Assembly (NCBI GenBank): GCA_035716135.1
Contig: DASTKD010000618.1
Location: 1-41,638 of the forward strand
Direction of reading: 5' to 3'
From: CF-113 sp035716135
GTDB taxonomy: Bacteria > Chloroflexota > Ktedonobacteria > Ktedonobacterales > Ktedonobacteraceae
Length of the DNA: 41,638 nucleotides
Below, one piece after another: positions 8,082 through 13,703 of this stretch; the stretch's first letter is position 1; each line of letters starts with the position of its first letter. The notes beneath the pieces are model-generated. The model had not been told where the DNA came from and did not search any database. It saw nothing but the letters and a program-made list of their open reading frames with translations. The translations under genes and the position numbers were made by a program.

Positions 8082-9041
8082 ATGACCGATACACTGCTCG
8101 AACTTGAATATCGTCTGATGAAGGCGAACGAACCTTTTGTGCTTGCCACCGTTGTATGGTGTGAGCGGCCCACTTCGGCCAAACCGGGCGCGCGCGCGAT
8201 TATTCAGGCCGATGGCACTATAACGGGCTGGATCGGCGGGAGTTGCGCTCAACCTGTGGTCATCCGTGAGGCGCAGCGCATCTTACGCGAGGGCGACGCT
8301 CCCTACCTGTTGAGATTAGGCACTTCGGAAACGGCAATGGAACGCGAAAATATGCGCATGTTCCCCATGAGTTGCGCCAGTGGCAGCGTACTGGACATCT
8401 ATATGGAACCTCATGTCCCTTTACCCCAATTGATTTTGATTGGCGATTCGCCGGTAATCGGTACGCTGAAAAGCCTTGCGGAAATGGTCGATTTCAACGT
8501 GATGCAGCTTACATCTGCCGACCTGAGCCAGTTGCATATCGATGAACGTACCTCGATAATCGTGGCGACGCACGGTTATTATGACGAGGACGCGCTGGAA
8601 CAGGCATTGCGCAGTCCGGCGGTCTATGTTGGCATGGTGGGAAGCCATAGACGCGCGGCAGCCTGCCGCGATTACCTGCGCGGGTCTGGCATGACAGAGC
8701 AGCAAACCGCGCGCCTGCGAGCGCCCGTCGGGCTGGACATTGGCGCGGTAACGCCTGCCGAAATCGCCGCCAGCATCCTGGCTGAACTGGTGCAGGTACG
8801 CCATTCGACTCAACAGAGTGCCATAGCGCAAACGGTGCCTCAGGAAGAACAGGCGCAAAACGCGCAATCTGCGCAAGACAGCCGTACTGCGCTTGACCCG
8901 GTGTGTGGTATGATGGTAGAAATCGCCACCGCCCGCCATCATAGCGTGCTGGACGGGCAAGACTTTTATTTCTGCTGTCCCGCCTGCAAGCGGCTGTTTG
9001 AACGCAATCCGCAGGAATACCTGGTCAAGAACGAAAGGTAG
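8082..9041 (+). CDS. XdhC/CoxF-family maturation protein fused to a YHS metal-binding domain
   Basis: 319 residues. The N-terminal part has the XdhC/CoxI hallmarks ATVVWCERPTSAKPGARAII and GWIGGSCAQPVV, with Cys in the GGSC loop. The middle has the Rossmann-like XdhC C-terminal domain (VGMVGSHRRAAA, GLDIGAVTPAEIAASILAEL). XdhC proteins bind Mo-cofactor and help load it in sulfurated form. After a Gln/Ala-rich linker (about 240-270) comes a YHS domain, starting DPVCGMMV at 272, with Cys275, Cys298, Cys299 and Cys302, a likely metal site. The ATG at 8082 follows GAGGGGATACT; the longer frame from 8007 runs through the hairpin and is rejected. The position fits coxF of other cox clusters. Confidence 0.85.
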   Translation: MTDTLLELEYRLMKANEPFVLATVVWCERPTSAKPGARAIIQADGTITGWIGGSCAQPVVIREAQRILREGDAPYLLRLGTSETAMERENMRMFPMSCASGSVLDIYMEPHVPLPQLILIGDSPVIGTLKSLAEMVDFNVMQLTSADLSQLHIDERTSIIVATHGYYDEDALEQALRSPAVYVGMVGSHRRAAACRDYLRGSGMTEQQTARLRAPVGLDIGAVTPAEIAASILAELVQVRHSTQQSAIAQTVPQEEQAQNAQSAQDSRTALDPVCGMMVEIATARHHSVLDGQDFYFCCPACKRLFERNPQEYLVKNER

Positions 9042-9048
9042 TTTAACA

Positions 9049-9528
9049 ATGGAGTTTTCTGGCACACAAACCATTGCCGCGCCCATAGAAAAAGTATGGG
9101 TTTTTTTAGAAGATGTCAGTAATGTCGCGGCCTGCGCGCCCGGTTTCCAGAGCATGGAAGCCCTGGGCGAGGAACACTGGAAAGCGGTGGTCGGGGTCGG
9201 CATCGGCGCGGTCAAAGCCAAATTTACGATGGATGTGACGCGCCCGGAGAAGGAGCAACCCGATCATATGACGATGAAAGGGCGCGGCAAAGCTCCCGGC
9301 AGTGCGGTTGACCTGAATGGCGACATGCGCCTGACCGCGCTCGATGGCGAGCAGACGCAGATGGACTGGAAGGCCAGCGTAATCGTCAGCGGCACTATTG
9401 CCAGCGTGGGTGCGCGCCTACTGCAAGGCGTGGCCGAACGCCTGACGGGCCAGTTCTTTGATTGTCTGAAATCTAAATTGCAGACAAGCGAGGCCGATAC
9501 AACCGCTGCCAGCAGTAGCAGCGAATAG
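9049..9528 (+). CDS. coxG: CoxG-like SRPBCC-family protein
   Basis: 159 residues. The N-terminal stretch FSGTQTIAAPIEKVWVFLED, then CAPGFQSMEALG, is the start of the CoxG/START-like SRPBCC fold (carbon monoxide dehydrogenase subunit G family). The C-terminal long helix ARLLQGVAERLTGQFFDCLK is also typical. CoxG has been linked to membrane attachment of CO dehydrogenase and to quinone handling; this product has no membrane helix. The start at 9049 has AAAGG 11 bases ahead and matches the family N-terminus. It begins 7 bases after the XdhC-YHS stop codon, so it belongs to the cox operon. A second CoxG-like gene lies at 11523-11957. Confidence 0.88.
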   Translation: MEFSGTQTIAAPIEKVWVFLEDVSNVAACAPGFQSMEALGEEHWKAVVGVGIGAVKAKFTMDVTRPEKEQPDHMTMKGRGKAPGSAVDLNGDMRLTALDGEQTQMDWKASVIVSGTIASVGARLLQGVAERLTGQFFDCLKSKLQTSEADTTAASSSSE

Positions 9529-9539
9529 AAGTCACTGGC

Positions 9540-10373
9540 ATGGAAACGGCTGTTGAACGCTGGCAAGCCATCATCGATGCGCGCGCCAAACAGATGGATG
9601 CTGCCTATACAGAACTGGGTCGCACCAGCGCCGATTATTGGGATCGGCGCGCCCGTCGCTACCAGGAATCAACGAAAAATACAGTTGTCAATGATCCCTT
9701 CTTTAACAAGCTGCGTACCGTCATTACTCCTCAAACGAGCGTGCTAGACGTTGGCGCGGGTAGCGGTCGTTTCGCGCTGGCGCTCGCGCCTCTGGCAAAA
9801 CAAATCGTGGCAGTCGAACCTAACGCTGCCATGCTCGATTACCTGCAACGCGATGCGCAAACTTTGCATCGCGGCGATATTTCCTATAGCCGCAATACAT
9901 GGCAGGATGCCCCCGATGATCTGCAAGCTGAGATAGTGATTTGCAGCCACGTCCTCTATCCCATCCGCAATATTGTGCCATTCCTGGCAAAACTCCAACA
10001 CGCCGCGCGGCAAGCTTGCTATATCTACATGCGAGCAACACCTATCGATGCGCTGACAGCCCATCTCTGGAAGCATTTTCACGGCGATGAGCGCTGCTAC
10101 CCTCCTGGTTATATCCACGCACTCGATGTTCTCTACGAGATGGGCATTTACGCGAACGTTGAGATTGTCTCGCTACCAGCAAGCTTGCGCTACCCCTCTT
10201 TAGATATAGCTTGCGAGGAATTGGCGGAACAATTGATCTTGCCTGACGATGAGAAGACGCGCGAGGAGTTACGCGCGTTGTTAGCGGATTGGCTGGTTGA
10301 GCGTGACGGAATGCTGATACCCCCGCCGCGCGAAATGAAATGCGCTATCATATGGTGGAAAAGCCACTCTTGA
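9540..10373 (+). CDS. class I SAM-dependent methyltransferase
   Basis: 277 residues. The SAM-binding motif I is VLDVGAGSGRFALALA (about residues 67-82), followed by the acidic strand end VAVEPNAAM and a motif-IV region EIVICSHVLYPI. The substrate is not evident. The gene begins 11 bases after coxG with no terminator between, so it is probably the last gene of the cox transcript. Methyltransferases are not a standard part of cox clusters, so it may be a passenger or a local accessory. The Shine-Dalgarno is weak. Confidence 0.82.
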   Translation: METAVERWQAIIDARAKQMDAAYTELGRTSADYWDRRARRYQESTKNTVVNDPFFNKLRTVITPQTSVLDVGAGSGRFALALAPLAKQIVAVEPNAAMLDYLQRDAQTLHRGDISYSRNTWQDAPDDLQAEIVICSHVLYPIRNIVPFLAKLQHAARQACYIYMRATPIDALTAHLWKHFHGDERCYPPGYIHALDVLYEMGIYANVEIVSLPASLRYPSLDIACEELAEQLILPDDEKTREELRALLADWLVERDGMLIPPPREMKCAIIWWKSHS

Positions 10374-10504
10374 TATGAAATTAAAAGTAAGAAAAAGTTG
10401 CAGAGCAAGAATCGGATAGCCACGCATCATGTTCCTTTATAAAATGGACAGCAGATAATGATTGTCTTTGCCATTTCTGTTCATCGAAAGAAGGAGCAAT
10501 TCTT

Positions 10505-11464
10505 ATGATTGGGACACATCCTTTCCGTTTTGGTGTAATTTGCGAGCGGATGCAGTCGGCTGAGGAATGGGTTGCAAAAGCTCGCTTCGTAGAGAGTGCT
10601 GGCTATTCCACGCTCTTAATCCGCGATCACTTGATCCGCGAGCCGTTTGGCGATCAGTTTGCGCCGATGATTGCATTGATGGCTACGGCTGATGCTACGA
10701 AGACTCTCCGCGTTGGCAATCTCGTGCTGGATAATGATTATAGACATCCCGTTATGCTGGCAAAGGAGGCGGCGACGCTTGATCTCCTTTCGGATGGGCG
10801 ATTCGAGCTGGGGATTGGAGCGGGATGGCTGCGAGCCGAATATGAGCAGGCCGGGATGTCCTTCGATGATGCGGGAGTGCGCGTGAGCCGCCTGGAGGAA
10901 TCTCTGCGCGTCCTGAAGGGTCTTTTTGCTGACCAACCTCTTACATATTCTGGCTCTCACTATAAGATCTCGAATCTCGATGGATTTCCCAAACCATTCC
11001 AACGACCTCATCCTCCTATCCTCGTTGGTGCCGGAAGCCGGCGGATGCTGGCTCTGGCGGCGCAGGAGGCGGATATTGTAGGTATCCTTCCCAAAGCACT
11101 GCCCAATGGCTCCATTTCGGAAGAAGTGACGGAGCGTTTACCTGCCACAATGGTGCAGAAAGTCGAATGGGTGCGCCAGGCGGCAGGCGAGCGGTTTCCA
11201 GCGCTTGAATTGAATATGGTGATTTCGCCCATCTTCACTGAACACCAGCAACAAAGGGCTGAACAACTGATACATGAGCGCGGATGGAGCGGTGTTTCTG
11301 TTGAGCAGGTTCTGGAAATGCCTTCCGTCTTTATCGGCACCTCTGACCAGATAGCTGAGGAGATGTGGAGACGGCGAAAGCAGTATGGATTCTCCTATTA
11401 TGTTGTTTCCGATGCGCTTATGGAAGCTTTTGCGCCGGTCGTAAGCAGCCTTGCTGGTAAATAA
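10505..11464 (+). CDS. LLM-class flavin/F420-dependent oxidoreductase
   Basis: 319 residues with the luciferase-like monooxygenase barrel: FRFGVICERMQSAEEWVAKA, then AGYSTLLIRDHL, ATKTLRVGNLVLDNDYRHP (the bulge strand) and LSDGRFELGIGAGWLRAEY. These match the subgroup usually called F420-dependent. The cofactor could be F420 or FMN; the substrate is unknown. The ATG at 10505 has AAGGAG 8 bases ahead. TATAAA at 10438-10443 is a weak promoter candidate. It ends at a hairpin shared with the convergent CoxG-like gene. Confidence 0.88.
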   Translation: MIGTHPFRFGVICERMQSAEEWVAKARFVESAGYSTLLIRDHLIREPFGDQFAPMIALMATADATKTLRVGNLVLDNDYRHPVMLAKEAATLDLLSDGRFELGIGAGWLRAEYEQAGMSFDDAGVRVSRLEESLRVLKGLFADQPLTYSGSHYKISNLDGFPKPFQRPHPPILVGAGSRRMLALAAQEADIVGILPKALPNGSISEEVTERLPATMVQKVEWVRQAAGERFPALELNMVISPIFTEHQQQRAEQLIHERGWSGVSVEQVLEMPSVFIGTSDQIAEEMWRRRKQYGFSYYVVSDALMEAFAPVVSSLAGK

Positions 11465-11469
11465 AAGTA

Positions 11470-11505
11470 GGGGCTGGCCGAAACATACATATTTCGGTCA
11501 GCCCC
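11470..11505. terminator. bidirectional hairpin terminator between LLM and CoxG-like genes
   Basis: The stem pairs 11470-11483 with 11492-11505 (14 bp with one G-T pair) and has an 8-base loop. On the minus strand it is followed by TACTTTTATTT, so it best fits termination of the CoxG-like gene; the plus-strand side lacks a T-run. Confidence 0.75.
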
Positions 11506-11522
11506 GCTCAGAAATAATGGGA

Positions 11523-11957
11523 TCAAGCGATGGCCTTTTCCAGCTTTTCAAAGAACGATTTGAGTGAGTTTTTGGTGATGCCCTGGCCGATGGGGTTGTT
11601 GGCGATGGCGATTGGGCCTTCGAGTTCGGCGTTGGCATCGTAGGTGAGCAGCGCGCCGTCTGCTTCGTCGGCAATGCTGATCTGGCTGGTGGCATTGACG
11701 GAACCGCCCCGCCCCTGGCGTTTCACTTCCAGCACGAGCAGGTTGGGGTCCTGGCGCTGGGCCATACGAATGATGACGCCATAGGGTCCCTTGAGTCCGG
11801 GCAAGGGAGTGGTGATGTTTGCCTTGAGGCGTACCGCGTCAAGTATTTCGACCGAGTCGCAGCCTGGGATGCAATTCTGCAAGATGCCGGGGTTGAGTAT
11901 GGCATTAAATACTTGCCAGCTATTGGCCTTGAATTTGTGGGTACCGTTAAGTTTCAT
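11523..11957 (-). CDS. second CoxG-like SRPBCC-family protein
   Basis: 144 residues. KLNGTHKFKANSWQVFNAIL, then CIPGCDSVEIL, matches the beginning of the CoxG fold, and the C-terminal helix KNSLKSFFEKLEKAI closes it. It aligns in pattern with the coxG product at 9049 (KVWVFL versus QVFNAI, CAPGF versus CIPGC) but is a diverged paralogue and lacks the Ser-rich tail. The ATG at 11957 follows GGAGGAAGG; the ATG at 11972 overlaps that Shine-Dalgarno. It is a single gene, convergent with the LLM oxidoreductase. It could serve the cox enzyme or another molybdo-hydroxylase. Confidence 0.82.
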   Translation of the reverse strand: MKLNGTHKFKANSWQVFNAILNPGILQNCIPGCDSVEILDAVRLKANITTPLPGLKGPYGVIIRMAQRQDPNLLVLEVKRQGRGGSVNATSQISIADEADGALLTYDANAELEGPIAIANNPIGQGITKNSLKSFFEKLEKAIA

Positions 11958-12166
11958 AAACCCTTCCTCCAAAAAATATTCTGGCCTCGTTCATCCACTT
12001 TATGATAATGGGCCAGGATTATTGCGATTGTTCCACGAAGTGTATTGTAGTGGTATTACGGACTTCTTTCAAGCCGTATATGACTAAATACCCAGACCTG
12101 CGCCTTATTTTCTTAACCCTGCTATAAACCAAATGTGCTATTTATTCATGGAGTCCGGGGTACCTA

Positions 12167-12175
12167 TGCTATACT
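12167..12175 (+). promoter_or_regulatory. candidate extended -10 promoter for the unknown 263-residue protein
   Basis: TGC-TATACT at 12167-12175 is an extended -10 element about 70 bp ahead of the ATG at 12244. No -35 match is seen. Confidence 0.4.
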
Positions 12176-12243
12176 GCCTCTAGCTGTGTCACTTTATTTC
12201 ATTGATGTATCGAAACCTGAGAGTGTAAAACACATGGGAGTGC

Positions 12244-13035
12244 ATGATGGTAGGTCATGATGAACGAGAACGAGACGAGCAGGGTCAACAGCGCTGGCGG
12301 GAGCGCTTTGCGAAAGAACGCCGGGGGCTTTCTGCTTCGGTAGATGAGGCACTGGCCGATCCACACCTGAAAGAAGACTTCGATGACGAGCCGGGCGACG
12401 AGTTCGAATCGATGCCACAAGCATCGCGCAAGATGCTTATAGCTCCACGTTTAAGCTTGCAATCAAAACAGATGCCCGCTGTGCATATCGTGCCGGATAA
12501 AATGGTCAGACCGCAGCCAGTTGAGGCATTACCCGAACCCGAAACAAACCATGTGGAGGCATTACCCGTCCCGCCAAAAAAGAAACGCCTGGCGGGACGC
12601 AATACAAAGGTGCATTTGCAGGCTGTGCCGAAAACGGAGAAACGGAGCGCGAAAAAGATGGCTTCATCCCCCGGCATCATCGAGCCAATCGTTGTGGAAC
12701 AGGCTGTGCCTGCTGTTCCTCTGTCAGAGATTCGTGAAAACGAAAGTCAGACCGATAAGCCTGTGGCTGTATCGCTGAAAAAGGATGAGAGGCCAGCACG
12801 CACAAAACTCGCCGGTACCGGTCAGATTGCCCAGGGACAGGCCGAGATCACTATCGAAAATACATTAGTGTCCTCATCGAGCGTGGTGATGATGAACCTG
12901 CTCGGCAATCCCGGTCCGGTCGTGGTGCAATATTATACGCTGTTGCCCGATTATGGTTTTAAGGCGCATTTGAGCGCGCCAGTTACCTCTAACACGCCGT
13001 TCAATTACGTGATTTTGCTGGGAGAACTTTTCTAA
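12244..13035 (+). CDS. unknown protein, disordered charged N-terminus with a beta-rich C-terminal domain
   Basis: I do not recognise this 263-residue protein. Residues 1-195 are rich in Glu, Lys, Arg, Pro and Ala, with Pro-Glu-Ala and Lys-Lys-Arg runs, and are probably disordered. Residues 197-263 alternate hydrophobic and polar residues (QAEITIENTLVSSSSVVMMN, NPGPVVVQYYTL, FKAHLSAPVT, PFNYVIL). This resembles the compact beta domain that ends some repeat or tail-like surface proteins. It has no signal peptide or membrane helix. The ATG at 12244 has GGGAG 3 bases ahead; a second ATG follows directly. The stop lies inside an 11-bp hairpin shared with the convergent HD gene, which it overlaps by 4 bases. 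Confidence 0.6.
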   Translation: MMVGHDERERDEQGQQRWRERFAKERRGLSASVDEALADPHLKEDFDDEPGDEFESMPQASRKMLIAPRLSLQSKQMPAVHIVPDKMVRPQPVEALPEPETNHVEALPVPPKKKRLAGRNTKVHLQAVPKTEKRSAKKMASSPGIIEPIVVEQAVPAVPLSEIRENESQTDKPVAVSLKKDERPARTKLAGTGQIAQGQAEITIENTLVSSSSVVMMNLLGNPGPVVVQYYTLLPDYGFKAHLSAPVTSNTPFNYVILLGELF

Positions 13036-13044
13036 AGTTCTCCC
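13020..13044. terminator. palindromic hairpin over both convergent stop codons
   Basis: GGGAGAACTTT at 13020-13030 and AAAGTTCTCCC at 13034-13044 pair perfectly over 11 bp with a 3-base loop. It covers the stop codons of both the plus-strand unknown gene (13033-13035) and the minus-strand HD gene (13032-13034). There is no T-tract, so its strength as a terminator is uncertain. Confidence 0.6.
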
Positions 13045-13703
13045 TCAACCTCTAGCTTTAGGTGGCGGAAAAACTCTTCCATAAATGCGAAACGTTCGTG
13101 AGCCAGTTCGCGCCCGGTAGCAGTTGTCATGCGGTCGGGCAGGTTGCCGAAGAGGAGTTGAAATTCGATGCTGGGCGAGTAATCTGGCCGTCGTCTGAGG
13201 TCGCGTACTAGTTTGGGATCAACCGGTTCTACAACCTCGACTGGTACGGGTGCATAGACTTTTTGATTGTAGCGACCGGTGATGATGTAAAGGCGTCCGA
13301 TGCCGATAGCTCCCAGGCAATCAATTTTATCGGCGTCGTAAAGAATGCGCCCCTCTAATGTCTGTGGAATAATTCCGCCGGTCATGCGGTGTTCGCGGAT
13401 GGCCTGTTGCACGGCTGGAATGGATGAACTGGGAAATTGAGTATCTGTGAGTAGTTCGCCTGCCAGTTCAGCGCCGATAAGGGCGTGATCTCCTCCATGC
13501 CGCAACTCGCGCGCCTGTCCAATATCATGCAGCGCCACAGCCGCCCAGATGATCGGCAGATCGCCGCCTTCGCGCGCCTGGATAGTGTCAGCCAGCGCCA
13601 TCGTGCGCACCAGGTGATCGAGATCGTGCGCGGCATCTTCGCTGCCCTCGCGTTCCATCGTCTCTTTTGCGAGTTGCAGCAGCCAGCTTCTAAGCCTGTT
13701 CAA
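13032..13703 (-). CDS. HD-domain phosphohydrolase
   Basis: About 223 residues from a TTG start at 13703. The HD signature is complete: HDLDHLVR (first His), ALHDIGQA (HD pair), a His in GGDHALIGAELAGELL, and the last Asp in LYDADKIDCLGAIGIGR. Such proteins hydrolyse phosphate esters or nucleotides with a metal pair; the substrate is unknown. The TTG overlaps the last codons of the upstream histidine kinase, so translation may be coupled. A shorter start at the ATG at 13655 would remove the first helix. The open frame extends further to 13940, but that part lies antiphase inside the kinase and is not protein-like. Confidence 0.78.
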   Translation of the reverse strand: MNRLRSWLLQLAKETMEREGSEDAAHDLDHLVRTMALADTIQAREGGDLPIIWAAVALHDIGQARELRHGGDHALIGAELAGELLTDTQFPSSSIPAVQQAIREHRMTGGIIPQTLEGRILYDADKIDCLGAIGIGRLYIITGRYNQKVYAPVPVEVVEPVDPKLVRDLRRRPDYSPSIEFQLLFGNLPDRMTTATGRELAHERFAFMEEFFRHLKLEVEGEL

